A stretch of 64,000 nucleotides of DNA from Villigracilis sp024434165 (GCA_030263665.1 SZPK01000006.1:124001-188000); one strand, 5' to 3'. Shown: positions 9,146-17,914, counted from the stretch's first letter. Notes: generated by a model not told the origin, from the sequence alone. Made by a program: numbers and translations.

Positions 9146-9193
9146 AAAAAACGGCGTCTCGCATCCTTTGCGGATGACGAGACGCCGTTTTTT
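9146..9193. terminator. Bidirectional Rho-independent terminator between murA and the lipoprotein gene
   Basis: 16-bp perfect stem (9146-9161 with 9178-9193) flanked by A-run and T-run, plus an inner 5-bp stem (9162-9166 with 9172-9176). It serves convergent genes ending at 9133 and 9209. Confidence 0.9.
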
Positions 9194-9208
9194 ACGTCTG
9201 TGAAACCG

Positions 9209-9808
9209 TTACGGCACGACGATGACTTCCGGTTTGATCTTTACGACGAAGAGGTGGTTGTCGCCGACGCGGTTGTTAATATAACCGGAGGCGTTGCCCG
9301 AAGAGCCGTCGGAGTAGGCGATCAATGCAAAGGCAAAGTATTCGCCCTTCGGTATCGAAACGGTCAGTTTTTCCTTCTTGCCCAGATAGTATGTCAGGAA
9401 GCCGCATTGCCCATGCAGGTTCTTCGAAAGATGCAGGGACAACGTTACCGTTCCGTTGGTATCGTTTTCGATGCGGACGCTGGATTGCGGACCGGCTTCC
9501 GCGACATTCAACGGACCTTCACATTCGCCAGCCGGTTTGGATGTGGCGGTGGGCGGCGCGATTGCGATGGTGGGGGAAGGCAGCGCCGGAGGCGTAAAAG
9601 TCGGCAGGGAGGTGGGGCTGGGGGTTTCTGTTGGCGGGGGCGGTGTGGCGGTGGGAATGGACGCCTGCGTCATCGCAACCATGGTCCAAGCCGCGGCGAC
9701 GGCTGTGCCCTGCACCTCTTCCGAGGACATGGTCGGGGCAGCCGGCTGGCCGCATGCCGCCAAAAACAAGGCGAGCGCCGCGAGGATGGGTAATACTTTT
9801 TTCATCAT
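9209..9808 (-). CDS. Lipoprotein with Thr-Pro stalk
   Basis: 199 residues from the ATG at 9808 (GGAGAG 6 nt upstream; an in-frame ATG at 9820 overlaps that site). Signal peptide ending in the lipobox LAAC, then GQPAAPTMSSEEVQGTA, a helical piece, a Thr/Pro-rich stalk of about 45 residues and a C-terminal domain of about 100 residues with two Cys. The C-terminal domain is all-beta in appearance. It shares layout and the QGTA motif with the next gene (9879-10574), so the two are paralogues. Extracellular, membrane-tethered; function unknown. Confidence 0.75.
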   Translation of the reverse strand: MMKKVLPILAALALFLAACGQPAAPTMSSEEVQGTAVAAAWTMVAMTQASIPTATPPPPTETPSPTSLPTFTPPALPSPTIAIAPPTATSKPAGECEGPLNVAEAGPQSSVRIENDTNGTVTLSLHLSKNLHGQCGFLTYYLGKKEKLTVSIPKGEYFAFALIAYSDGSSGNASGYINNRVGDNHLFVVKIKPEVIVVP

Positions 9809-9878
9809 TTGTCTCTCCATTTTAGTTTCCTGCCAAGTACGACTGTGTAAATTGTGTTTGTACTTGGGACAAACCGGT

Positions 9879-10574
9879 TCATTGCTTTTTGATCGTTATC
9901 TTATCTTTGAATAAAGTGATCAACAACTCGTCGTCTTTTGCCAGCGAAAAACTTCCGGTAAACTGCCTGCCGCCCACCCAGGCAACATAGGTGTACTTGC
10001 CGGCGGGCGCCTTTGCCTTGACCTGCCTGTTCACCGGGTATTCAAGGATGGTGACATAACCTTCCTTGGTCACACAGCGGAGCGAAATGTAGGCGTCCAC
10101 GTGGGATTTATTGAACAGATTGATCACGCCGTAGGGCAGGTCCGGCGGGAGCGTGCCGTAAAACTGCGGGTGGGGCGTTGTCGTCTGGGTCAGCGGGTTG
10201 AGTGTGCTGCCCGGCGTTCCAGTGAACGGCAGTGTTCCAACCAGGGCGGAGACGCCCGCTGTGCCGGTCAGATTTTCGGGTGCAATCGTTCCCGTGCCAA
10301 GAGTCGCTGTCAGCGTGAGGAGAAGCGGGTTTTGCGTCTCGGTTGGAGTGGCTGGAACTTCGGTGCTCGTCGGCGTAAAAACAACGGGGGTCTCGCTTGG
10401 AACCGGTGTCGCTGAAGGCAATGCTTGCAGGGTCTGTTGGGAAAGGACAGCCGCCGTGCCTTGCAGGTCGGCTTCCGAAAGCGGGGTTGGGCTGCCCGCC
10501 CCCTGTGTGGCGGCTGGCAGGCACGCGCTCAAAACCAGGCTGGTTAACAAAACCGTGATGAGCAATTTTTTCAT
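9879..10574 (-). CDS. Lipoprotein with Thr-Pro stalk, paralogue of the neighbour
   Basis: 231 residues from the ATG at 10574, 9 nt after GGGAG. Signal peptide with lipobox LSAC, then SEADLQGTAAVLSQQTLQAL, which matches the SSEEVQGTAVAAAWTMVAM part of the neighbouring lipoprotein, a long Thr-Pro stalk (about 50-140) and a C-terminal beta domain of about 85 residues with RCVTKEGYVTILEYPVN and KAPAGKYTYVAWVGG. The PxGKYxYxA element also appears as PKGEYFAFA in the neighbour. A small secreted sensor or surface protein of unknown role. Confidence 0.75.
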   Translation of the reverse strand: MKKLLITVLLTSLVLSACLPAATQGAGSPTPLSEADLQGTAAVLSQQTLQALPSATPVPSETPVVFTPTSTEVPATPTETQNPLLLTLTATLGTGTIAPENLTGTAGVSALVGTLPFTGTPGSTLNPLTQTTTPHPQFYGTLPPDLPYGVINLFNKSHVDAYISLRCVTKEGYVTILEYPVNRQVKAKAPAGKYTYVAWVGGRQFTGSFSLAKDDELLITLFKDKITIKKQ

Positions 10575-10607
10575 GATACCCAACTCCCTCGCCCTGCGTT
10601 TTCCGGC

Positions 10608-10955
10608 TTACGCCTGCTGACCGACGACATCCATGAACTGCGTGACTACATCGCGCAGCATGCGCTCGGGCAGCGCCCCAACCTGGCGGTGCACAACCTT
10701 GCCGCCCGCCACGAACAACAACGTGGGGATGCCCTGAATGCCGAACTTTTGCATCCATTCAGCGTGGTCGTCTGTGTTGATTTTGGCGACGATCAACTTC
10801 CCCTCCATTTCCTTTGCCAGTTTCTCGAGCGTGGGTGCGATCATCTTGCAAGGACCGCACCAGGGCGCCCAAAAATCCACGATGACCGGCAGCGTTGACT
10901 GCATGACGACTTTCTCAAAGGTTTCATCTGAGATGTGAATGGGTTCTCCAGACAT
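10608..10955 (-). CDS. trxA: Thioredoxin
   Basis: 115 residues with FWAPWCGPCKMIAP (WCGPC redox centre at about 32-36), the conserved cis-Pro in GIPTLLF, and a family-typical length. Cytoplasmic disulfide reductant. It is divergent from ftsY with 91 nt in between; a TATACT at 11017-11012 on the minus strand could be its -10 box. AAAGGAA-type site precedes the ATG. Confidence 0.93.
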   Translation of the reverse strand: MSGEPIHISDETFEKVVMQSTLPVIVDFWAPWCGPCKMIAPTLEKLAKEMEGKLIVAKINTDDHAEWMQKFGIQGIPTLLFVAGGKVVHRQVGALPERMLRDVVTQFMDVVGQQA

Positions 10956-11032
10956 GATTCGTTCCTTTTTCTTTCTCCTATGTTTTGAACATTGCTTTAT
11001 TTAGCCGAATGAGTATAACATAAAAACCCTGA

Positions 11033-11038
11033 TATAAT
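11033..11038 (+). promoter_or_regulatory. -10 box giving a leaderless start for ftsY
   Basis: TATAAT ends 8 nt before the ftsY ATG at 11047, with no ribosome-binding site between; start of transcription would fall on or next to the ATG. Confidence 0.45.
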
Positions 11039-11046
11039 CGCCGCCC

Positions 11047-11955
11047 ATGAGTATTTTTTCACGTTGGCGCGAAGGACTTTCGCGCACCAGCAAAGCCGCC
11101 TTTGGACAAATCGCATCCATCCTGGGGACATCCGAGATCACAAACGAAACATGGGACGATTTGGAAGCGTTGTTGATTCAAGCCGATATGGGGATCGAGA
11201 CAACCTCCTCCGTTCTGGATTCTCTCAAACGCCTCACGCGGACCGAGGGCCTGATCCGCGCCAATGAGCTGACCGATGCCCTGAAGCGCGAACTGCGTTC
11301 GCGCCTCACCGCGCCGCCCCCGCTTAATTTCGATTGCAAACCGACCATCATCCTTGTTGTGGGCGTGAACGGCTCCGGCAAGACGACCACGATTGCAAAA
11401 CTGACCTCCCGTTTCATTGGAGACGGCAAAACGGTCCTGCTCGGCGCGGCAGATACGTTCCGTGCCGCGGCGGTGGACCAACTCCAGGTCTGGGGCGACA
11501 GGCTGAACGTCAGCGTGGTGGCGGGCGCCCCGGAGAGCGACCCGGGCGCGGTGGCGTTCAACGCCGTCCAGTCGGGCATCGCCCGCGGCGTGGATATCGT
11601 CATGATTGACACCGCCGGGCGTTTGCACACCCGCTTCAACCTGATGGAAGAGTTGAAAAAGGTCAATCGCGTGGCTGGCAAGGCGCTGGAAGGCGCGCCG
11701 CACGCCGTCTGGCTGGTGCTGGACGCGACGACCGGACAGAACGCATTGCAGCAGGCGCGTTCATTTAAAGAAGCCGTGAATGTGACGGGCGTGATTCTCT
11801 CGAAACTCGATTCATCGGCGCGGGGCGGCATGGCGTTTGCCATTCAACGCGAACTCGGTTTGCCGATTCTATTCGCAGGCTTGGGCGAAAAACCCGAAGA
11901 CCTGACTCCCTTCGACCCCGATGCCTTTGTGGAAGGCGTCCTCGCAAATGATTAG
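11047..11955 (+). CDS. ftsY: Signal recognition particle receptor FtsY
   Basis: 302 residues, the N and G domains only, without the acidic A domain of E. coli FtsY, so membrane contact is probably through the N-terminal amphipathic helix (SIFSRWREGLSRTSKAAFGQ). GTPase motifs: GVNGSGKTTT (P-loop, about 105), DTAGRL, SKLD in place of TKLD, and GLGEKPEDLTPFD at the C-terminus, a FtsY signature. It docks SRP-ribosome complexes on the membrane for co-translational insertion. prfB follows 8 nt later and is probably co-transcribed. Confidence 0.95.
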   Translation: MSIFSRWREGLSRTSKAAFGQIASILGTSEITNETWDDLEALLIQADMGIETTSSVLDSLKRLTRTEGLIRANELTDALKRELRSRLTAPPPLNFDCKPTIILVVGVNGSGKTTTIAKLTSRFIGDGKTVLLGAADTFRAAAVDQLQVWGDRLNVSVVAGAPESDPGAVAFNAVQSGIARGVDIVMIDTAGRLHTRFNLMEELKKVNRVAGKALEGAPHAVWLVLDATTGQNALQQARSFKEAVNVTGVILSKLDSSARGGMAFAIQRELGLPILFAGLGEKPEDLTPFDPDAFVEGVLAND

Positions 11956-11963
11956 GAGACCTT

Positions 11964-13050
11964 ATGCAAGATTTGCTTCAACGATTGAACAATGCAAACG
12001 AAGTAGTCCAACAACTTTTGGAGCGTCTTTGACCTGGCGGGGAAACAGAGTCAACTTTCCGTGCTGGAAAAGGAAATCGAGCAGCCCGGTTTCTGGAACG
12101 ATACCTCCAACGCCCAGCGGGTGATGAAAACCGTTTCGGCGTTGAAGGATGAGGTGGAAACCTGGGCTTCGATTCAACGACAGATTCACGACCTGACCGA
12201 CCTGGCAAGCCTCGGCGACGAGTCGCTGCGGGCGGATCTGGAAGCCGAGACCGCCAAACTGGAAGCCGATCTTGAAAAGCGTTCCTTTGCCGCGATGCTC
12301 TCCGGTCCATACGACCACGACGATGCCATTCTCGCCATCCACGCCGGGGCGGGCGGCACCGACTCGCAGGATTGGGCGGAAATGCTTCAGCGCATGTATT
12401 TGCGCTGGGCAGAGGCTCACGGATTCACTGCAGAAATTGTGGATTCCACGCCGGGCGAAGAAGCGGGCATCAAAAGCGTGACCATTGCCGTCGGCGGAAA
12501 ATACGCCTTCGGGTATTTGCGCTCCGAAAAGGGAGTGCACCGCCTTGTGCGCCTTTCCCCGTTCGATGCGGCGCACCGCAGGCATACCTCCTTTGCGCTG
12601 GTGGAGGTCCTGCCGCAGGTCTCGATGGATGAAGCCGATGTGGAGATCAACCCCGGCGACATCAAGATGGACGTGTTCCGTTCCTCCGGCGCAGGCGGAC
12701 AAAACGTGCAGAAGAACGCCACCGCCGTGCGCCTGACCCACATCCCAACCGGAATTGTGGTGACCTGTCAAAACGAGCGCTCGCAAACTCAAAACCGCGA
12801 GTTCGCCATGCGGATTTTGCGCGCCCGCCTGCTCGAATTGAAAACCGCCGAAAAGGAGGAGGAGCGGGCAATCCTGCGCGGTGAATACACCAAAGCCGAG
12901 TGGGGCAGCCAGATTCGCTCGTATGTGCTGCACCCTTACCAGATGGTCAAGGACCACCGCACCGACTATCAGGTTGGCAACGCCCAATCCGTTCTGGATG
13001 GCGACCTGGATGCCTTGATGGAAGCTTACTTGAGAAACGGGGGAAAGTAG
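11964..13050 (+). CDS. prfB: Peptide chain release factor 2 (programmed +1 frameshift)
   Basis: Translation starts at the ATG at 11964 (AGGAG at 11954-11958) and after 22 codons meets an in-frame TGA at 12030-12032. A +1 shift on CTT TGA C continues at GAC 12031 and gives a 361-residue protein in total. RF2 marks: LSPF (the SPF anticodon-like tripeptide that reads UGA/UAA) and SGAGGQNVQKN (GGQ, peptidyl-tRNA hydrolysis). The shift lets RF2 control its own level: low RF2 gives slow termination at UGA and more shifting. A conventional gene call would start at the GTG at 12061 and lose 33 residues. Terminator at 13084-13115. Confidence 0.95.
12021..12033 (+). promoter_or_regulatory. prfB programmed frameshift site
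   Basis: GGAGCGTCTTTGAC: internal Shine-Dalgarno GGAG, 3-nt spacing, slippery CTT, in-frame TGA, then C. This is the classical arrangement, with GGAG instead of the AGGGGG of E. coli. Confidence 0.9.
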
Positions 13051-13083
13051 CGGGTAAAGGCTGCGTTACGGAAATTGGAAAAC

Positions 13084-13115
13084 AAAAAGAGCGGACAGTG
13101 ACGCCCGCTCTTTTT
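13084..13115 (+). terminator. Rho-independent terminator of ftsY-prfB
   Basis: Stem 13084-13094 with 13105-13115 (AAAAAGAGCGG / CCGCTCTTTTT), T-run included. Confidence 0.85.
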
Positions 13116-13128
13116 ACTTTGCTTTTGT

Positions 13129-13299
13129 GGTTCTACCGTTTTTTAACGGGAGAACCATTTTCACCGCGACCCTCATGCTGAGGGCTTAGGACACGACGAT
13201 CACGAAGGAAAAACGCCTGTAAAGTGGACGCCTTTTCCCTTCTTTGTGTACTTGGCGCCCTTTGTAGTTAGGTTCTTTCCCGTTAATTACGGGAGAGCC
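13129..13299. repeat. Two related hairpins in a 190-nt gap
   Basis: Two stem-loops share the outer arm GGTTCT...AGARCC: 13129-13156 (inner CCGTT/AACGG) and 13271-13299 (inner CCCGT/ACGGG). The second is directly after the stop of the minus-strand S1 gene and could end it. No gene is visible between 13116 and 13307. Confidence 0.5.
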
Positions 13300-13307
13300 G
13301 CTTTTGT

Positions 13308-14078
13308 TTAGCCGCCGGTGGGAAGCCGCTTCTCAAGGGTGCTGTTGAGGATGTGCTCGTGCTCCTCGGAATTGGATTTCAGCGACTTGCGGCGAATCTT
13401 GTTGCGTCCCTGTGCTCGTTCGAGCGCCTGCTGCCAGGCGATTTGCATGGCGGTGTATTCGGGCTCGTTGGAAACCTCGACCTCCATCTCGGACGCGCCT
13501 TCGTCCTTCTTGTTCCTGCGTTTGCCCCTGCCTTTGTGTTCATCGTGTTCGTGCTTCACTTCCTCGATGACCTCGGTTTGCAGGGCTTTCATGCTCAGGC
13601 GGATCTGCCGCTTGCGGCGGTCCACATCGAGGACTTTCGCCTCGACTTCCTCGCCTTCCTTGAGCACCTCGCTGGCGGTTTTGACGTAGCCGTGAGCCAG
13701 TTCGCTGACGTGAATGAGACCGGGGCGCTCCGCGCCGAAATCCACGAACGCGCCATAGGATTCAAGGCGGACGACCCTGCCCTTCACAACCATCTCAGGC
13801 TTGATTTCCTTCCATTCGTAGGCGAGGGGTTCGATCATGGTCAGTTCGATGCGGTCCTTGCGGACGCGCTTGACCCACACTTCCACATCCTGTCCCTCCT
13901 TTACTACGTCTTCCACTTTATTGACCGGGTTTTCACTGAGTTGTGAGATGTGGATGACACCGGGTAAACTTTGTCCGATGTCCACGAGCGCCCCCGCAAG
14001 TGTGGTTTTCAGGATTTTGCCGCCTAGTTTCATTTTTGGTTCAAGCGCTACGGCGGGCGCGCTGTCGGGTGTAGCCAT
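13308..14078 (-). CDS. S1 RNA-binding domain protein (two S1 domains)
   Basis: 256 residues. Two S1/OB folds: residues about 16-81 (KMKLGGKILK, GALVDIG, GVIHISQLS) and 97-167 (GRVVRLESYGAFVDFG, GLIHVSELAHGYV, DRRKRQIRLSMKAL). The last 85 residues are charged and low in order (KHEHDEHKGRGKRRNKKDEG). A short ribosomal protein S1-like or general RNA-binding protein; the small number of domains argues against it being the main ribosomal S1. Single gene on the minus strand, divergent from the T-box/ileS unit. Confidence 0.85.
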   Translation of the reverse strand: MATPDSAPAVALEPKMKLGGKILKTTLAGALVDIGQSLPGVIHISQLSENPVNKVEDVVKEGQDVEVWVKRVRKDRIELTMIEPLAYEWKEIKPEMVVKGRVVRLESYGAFVDFGAERPGLIHVSELAHGYVKTASEVLKEGEEVEAKVLDVDRRKRQIRLSMKALQTEVIEEVKHEHDEHKGRGKRRNKKDEGASEMEVEVSNEPEYTAMQIAWQQALERAQGRNKIRRKSLKSNSEEHEHILNSTLEKRLPTGG

Positions 14079-14197
14079 AATTTATACTCCTGCTTCTCTG
14101 AAATAATGCCGAAAAAAGATTATACCTGTCCGGTAAAAATCAGTCAATGCGGATTCGGTCAGTTGCAAATACGCTGCAAAGCCGTGCGGCGGTTCTC

Positions 14198-14226
14198 TTG
14201 CCGTTTCGGAACGACCTGTGTATAAT
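14198..14226 (+). promoter_or_regulatory. Promoter of the T-box/ileS transcript
   Basis: TTGCCG at 14198-14203, a 17-nt spacer and a perfect TATAAT at 14221-14226. Confidence 0.65.
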
Positions 14227-14232
14227 CCGCAA

Positions 14233-14545
14233 ACAATTGCAAAAGCAAGGATGGGAACGAGTAAACTTGTCGAAACGTTCAGCGAGTCCGAAGTCAGGTG
14301 TGAAGCGGATACGCGTAGACGGTTGAAAATCCTCCCGGAGCTGTGATCTGAAATCAGCGACCAGTAACCAGTAATCGGTTATCAGTCACCAGTGGTTAGT
14401 TGCTGAAAGTAGGTGAGCCGAGGTTGTTCCTCGTTATCGGAACAGGACGATGGTTGTCGTCCAATGAGTGTCCCGCGTATTTGCGGGGAACCAGAGTGGT
14501 ACCGCGTGAGCATGGCTCTCGTCTCTGAGTGAGATGAGAGTTTTT
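14233..14545 (+). promoter_or_regulatory. T-box leader controlling ileS
   Basis: A tRNA-sensing leader of the transcription-terminating type. It holds the T-box core AGAGTGGTACCGCG at 14493-14506; the UGGU in it can pair with the ACCA end of a tRNA with discriminator A, as tRNA-Ile has. A terminator hairpin follows (14516-14525 with 14531-14540, then T5 at 14541-14545). Stem I begins with GAACGAGTAAACTT near 14255; the AGTA and the later GAA (14325-14327) fit a loop-E specifier motif and place ATC, an Ile codon, at 14329-14331 as probable specifier. Uncharged tRNA-Ile would stabilise the antiterminator and allow ileS transcription. The stretch 14350-14405 is rich in CAGTAA/CAGTCA-like repeats, perhaps a later insertion in the linker. 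Confidence 0.88.
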
Positions 14546-14557
14546 ATTTTAATTTCA

Positions 14558-14659
14558 TGTCGTTGCGAGGAGGAGCAGCGCGAGCCGCGTCGAGACGACG
14601 AAGCAGCCTCCCGGAAAATGGAGATTGCTTCGTGGCGTCCTGCACCACTCGCAATGACA
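14558..14659. repeat. TGTCATTGCGAG-type repeat, copy 1
   Basis: Terminal inverted repeat TGTCGTTGCGAG (14558-14569) / CTCGCAATGACA (14648-14659), one mismatch, with inner arms CGAAGCAGCCTCC and GGAGATTGCTTCG. It lies between the T-box terminator and the ileS ribosome-binding site, so it is part of the read-through leader. Other copies at 21385-21420 and 37838-37916. Confidence 0.8.
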
Positions 14660-14674
14660 ATTCAAGGAGCGAGA

Positions 14675-17600
14675 ATGTTCAAACCCGTCAACCCAAAACT
14701 CGACGTTCCTGCAATGGAGGATGCGGTCCTCAAGATGTGGAAGAAACAGGACATCTTTGCAAAGACCGTCGAGCAAAGAAAAGGGGGACCCGAATACGTC
14801 TTCTATGAAGGTCCTCCCACCGCCAACGGCAAGCCCGGCGTGCACCATGTTCTGGCGCGCGCGTTCAAGGATATGTTCCCGCGTTACAAGATCATGCGCG
14901 GGTATCACGTCTCGCGCCGCGGCGGCTGGGATACGCACGGCTTGCCGGTGGAGATCGAAGTGGAGAAGCAGCTCGGCTTCACCAACAAACAGCAGATCGA
15001 AGAATACGGCATTGATCGATTCAACGAACTGTGCAAGAAATCCGTCTTCACCTACATTCAGGATTGGGAAAAACTCACCGAGCGCATCGCCTTCTGGGTT
15101 GATCTCGAAGAAGCCTACGTGACCTACACCAACGATTACATCGAATCGGTCTGGTGGATTTTGAAAAATTTCTGGGATAACGACCTGCTCTTCAAGGGCT
15201 ACAAGATCGTGCCGTATTGCCCGCGCTGCGGCACGCCTCTCTCCGACCATGAAGTTGCCCTCGGTTACGACGACGCCACCGACCCTTCGATATTTGTCCG
15301 CATGCCGCTGGTGGACAAGCCCGATACCTCGCTGCTGGTGTGGACAACCACCCCATGGACGCTGCCCGCCAATGTCGCTGTCGCCGCGCATCCCGAAGTG
15401 GATTACGTGACGGTGGAGCGCGACAACAACGGCACGAAGGAAAAACTCATCCTTGCCAGGAACCTGGTCGAAAAGATTTTCAAGGATGAAGAAGTCAGGG
15501 TACTCGAAACCTTCAAAGGCAAAAAACTGAAAGGCGTCAGGTACCAGCCGCTCTTCACCTTTATGACCGTGGACAAACCCGCCTACTACGTTGTGCTGGG
15601 CGACTTCGTCACCACGGAAGACGGCTCCGGTCTCGTGCACCAGGCTCCCGCCTTCGGCGCGGAGGATATGGAAATGGCGAAGCAGTACGACCTGCCCATC
15701 CTCCTCACCGTCCAGCCGGACGGCACATTCGTGCCCGAGGTCAAGCCCTGGCGCGGAGTCTTCGTCAAGGACGCCGACCCGCAAATCATCAAGGACCTCG
15801 ATGCGCGCGGATTACTCTTCCGCGCCGGGACGCTCGTGCATACCTATCCCTTCTGCTGGCGCTGCCACACACCGTTGTTGTATTATGCGCGTGAGTCGTG
15901 GTACATCCGCACCAGCGCCAAACGCGACCGCCTGGTCGAGTTGAACAAGACCATCAACTGGGTCCCCGACCACATCAAAAACGGACGCTTTGGCAACTGG
16001 CTCGAAAACAACATTGACTGGTCGCTTTCGCGCGAACGGTATTGGGGCACGCCTCTGCCGGTTTGGGAATGCGATGACTGCAAACACCGCGAGTGCATCG
16101 GCTCGGTGAAGGAACTTTCCGAAAAAGCCGGCAGGGATCTGAGCGAACTCGACCTGCACCGCCCGCACGTGGATAATATCCATTGGAAGTGCGAAAAATG
16201 CGATGGAAAAATGACGCGCGTCAAAGACCTGATTGACGTGTGGTTCGACTCGGGCGCGATGCCGTACGCCCAATGGCATTACCCGTTCGAGAATCAGGAT
16301 AAGTTCGATGCGCAGTATCCCGCCGATTACATCTGCGAAGCCGTTGACCAGACGCGCGGCTGGTTCTACTCCCTCCATGCCATCTCGACCCTGCTCAACG
16401 ACAAGGTTTCGTTCAAGAACGTCATCTGCCTTGGGCACATCCAGGATGCCGAGGGACGCAAAATGTCCAAGTCGCTGGGCAACATCGTCCAGCCCTGGGA
16501 TGTGATCAACGAACACGGCGCGGATGCGCTGCGCTGGTATCTCTACACCGCCTCGCCGCCGGGACAGGAACGCCGCTTCTCCTCCGATCTGGTTGGGGAG
16601 GTCATTCGCAGTTTTACGCTCACGCTGTGGAATGTGTACTCGTTCTTCGTGACCTACGCCAACCTCGACAAGCCGCAGGGACTGACCGTCACCGCCACGA
16701 CCAACGAACTGGACCGCTGGCTGCTCTCCGAGTTGAACGTACTGGTGCGCGATGTGACCAAAGCCTACGACGAATACGACGTGACCAACGCCACCCGCCC
16801 GGTGGAAAAATTCGTGGAGAACCTTTCCACCTGGTATGTGCGCCGCTCGCGCCGCCGCTTCTGGAAGAACGAATCCAGCGCGGACAAGCAAGCCGCTTAT
16901 TCCACGCTCTATACCGCATTGACCACAGTCGCCAAGCTCATCGCGCCCGCCATGCCCTTCCTGGCGGAGGAGTTGTACCAGAACCTTGTCCGCTCGGTGG
17001 ATGAGACCGCGCCTGAGTCGGTTCACCTTGCCGAGTGGCCCCAGGTGATGGAAGAGTTCATTGATCAGGCGCTAAACCGCGAAATGGAACTGGTGATGAA
17101 ACTGGTCTCGCTCGGTCACTCGGCGCGTCAGAAAGCGAACCGAAAGGTGCGCCAGCCGCTGGCGGAAGCCGCCTTCTCGGTCGGGAATCCCGCCGAGCGC
17201 AGCGCCTTGATGAAGAACGTGGATGTCATTGCGGACGAACTGAACGTGAAGAAGGTCCGCCTGTTGGATGCCTCCACCGAGGCGGTCTCGCACACGATCA
17301 AGCCGCTGCCCAGGCAATTGGGACAGAAATACGGCAACAAATTCCCCGCCATTCAAAAGGCGATTCTCGCCATGGATGCTGAAGAGGCGGCGCGGACTCT
17401 ACGATCCGGCAGCCCGCTCAAGGTCAAAGCGGGAGGCGAAGCGTTCGATATCCTCGCCGAGGAGGTGGAGGTCAAAGCGCAGGCAAAGGAAGGCTTTGCC
17501 GTCGCGGAGGATGGGGCGTACGTCGCCGCGCTGGTCACCGACCTGACGCCCGAACTCGCCGCCGAAGGCTTGGCGCGTGAAATCGTCCGCCGCGTGCAGG

Positions 17601-17821
17601 ATTTGCGCAAATCCGCCGATCTGGATGTCGCCGACCGCATCGAGTTGTTCGTCGAAGCCAGCGCAGGCTTGAGGTCCGCGATCGAGGCGCACGCGGAGTA
17701 CATCAAGACCGAAACGCTGACGGTCAAGTTATCCTTTGCCGCCGCCCCTGCGAATGCTTCTGTTGTGGAAGATGAATTTGAAAATGAAAAGGTGAAGGTG
17801 GGGCTGGTGAAGAGCGGGTGA
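14675..17821 (+). CDS. ileS: Isoleucine-tRNA ligase, IleRS2 type with GVHH signature
   Basis: 1048 residues from the ATG at 14675 (AAGGAG at 14664-14669); the upstream in-frame extension is repeat DNA. Class I synthetase that charges tRNA-Ile. Marks: PPTANGKPGVHHVLARAF around residue 47-64, KMSKS at 596-600, zinc-type CPRCG and CEKCDG motifs, VWFDSGAMPYAQWH, and a long C-terminal extension as in IleRS2, the mupirocin-tolerant type. The HIGH motif is not HxGH but GVHH (residues 55-58): first and third positions are exchanged. Such GxHH IleRS2 enzymes have been reported as hyper-resistant to mupirocin. T-box-controlled by charged tRNA-Ile level. Confidence 0.96.
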   Translation: MFKPVNPKLDVPAMEDAVLKMWKKQDIFAKTVEQRKGGPEYVFYEGPPTANGKPGVHHVLARAFKDMFPRYKIMRGYHVSRRGGWDTHGLPVEIEVEKQLGFTNKQQIEEYGIDRFNELCKKSVFTYIQDWEKLTERIAFWVDLEEAYVTYTNDYIESVWWILKNFWDNDLLFKGYKIVPYCPRCGTPLSDHEVALGYDDATDPSIFVRMPLVDKPDTSLLVWTTTPWTLPANVAVAAHPEVDYVTVERDNNGTKEKLILARNLVEKIFKDEEVRVLETFKGKKLKGVRYQPLFTFMTVDKPAYYVVLGDFVTTEDGSGLVHQAPAFGAEDMEMAKQYDLPILLTVQPDGTFVPEVKPWRGVFVKDADPQIIKDLDARGLLFRAGTLVHTYPFCWRCHTPLLYYARESWYIRTSAKRDRLVELNKTINWVPDHIKNGRFGNWLENNIDWSLSRERYWGTPLPVWECDDCKHRECIGSVKELSEKAGRDLSELDLHRPHVDNIHWKCEKCDGKMTRVKDLIDVWFDSGAMPYAQWHYPFENQDKFDAQYPADYICEAVDQTRGWFYSLHAISTLLNDKVSFKNVICLGHIQDAEGRKMSKSLGNIVQPWDVINEHGADALRWYLYTASPPGQERRFSSDLVGEVIRSFTLTLWNVYSFFVTYANLDKPQGLTVTATTNELDRWLLSELNVLVRDVTKAYDEYDVTNATRPVEKFVENLSTWYVRRSRRRFWKNESSADKQAAYSTLYTALTTVAKLIAPAMPFLAEELYQNLVRSVDETAPESVHLAEWPQVMEEFIDQALNREMELVMKLVSLGHSARQKANRKVRQPLAEAAFSVGNPAERSALMKNVDVIADELNVKKVRLLDASTEAVSHTIKPLPRQLGQKYGNKFPAIQKAILAMDAEEAARTLRSGSPLKVKAGGEAFDILAEEVEVKAQAKEGFAVAEDGAYVAALVTDLTPELAAEGLAREIVRRVQDLRKSADLDVADRIELFVEASAGLRSAIEAHAEYIKTETLTVKLSFAAAPANASVVEDEFENEKVKVGLVKSG

Positions 17822-17852
17822 GTCAGTAAGCAGTAAACAGTGGGCAGATGCA

Positions 17853-17885
17853 GGGCAAAAGCGGTGAATTTCACCGCTTTTGCCC
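17853..17885. terminator. Perfect 15-bp hairpin after ileS
   Basis: Stem 17853-17867 with 17871-17885, loop ATT, ending in TTTTGCCC. Probably ends ileS and, from the other side, the DUF3592 gene. It is preceded by CAGTAAGCAGTAAACAGT, the same low-complexity type as in the T-box linker. Confidence 0.7.
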
Positions 17886-17914
17886 CTCCACTTTTAAGTT
17901 GTTTGGGCGCTGGA

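Noticed and set aside
13116..13307. Possible small RNA between prfB and the S1 gene
   Set aside because: Two hairpins are visible but no promoter; more likely terminators or repeats.
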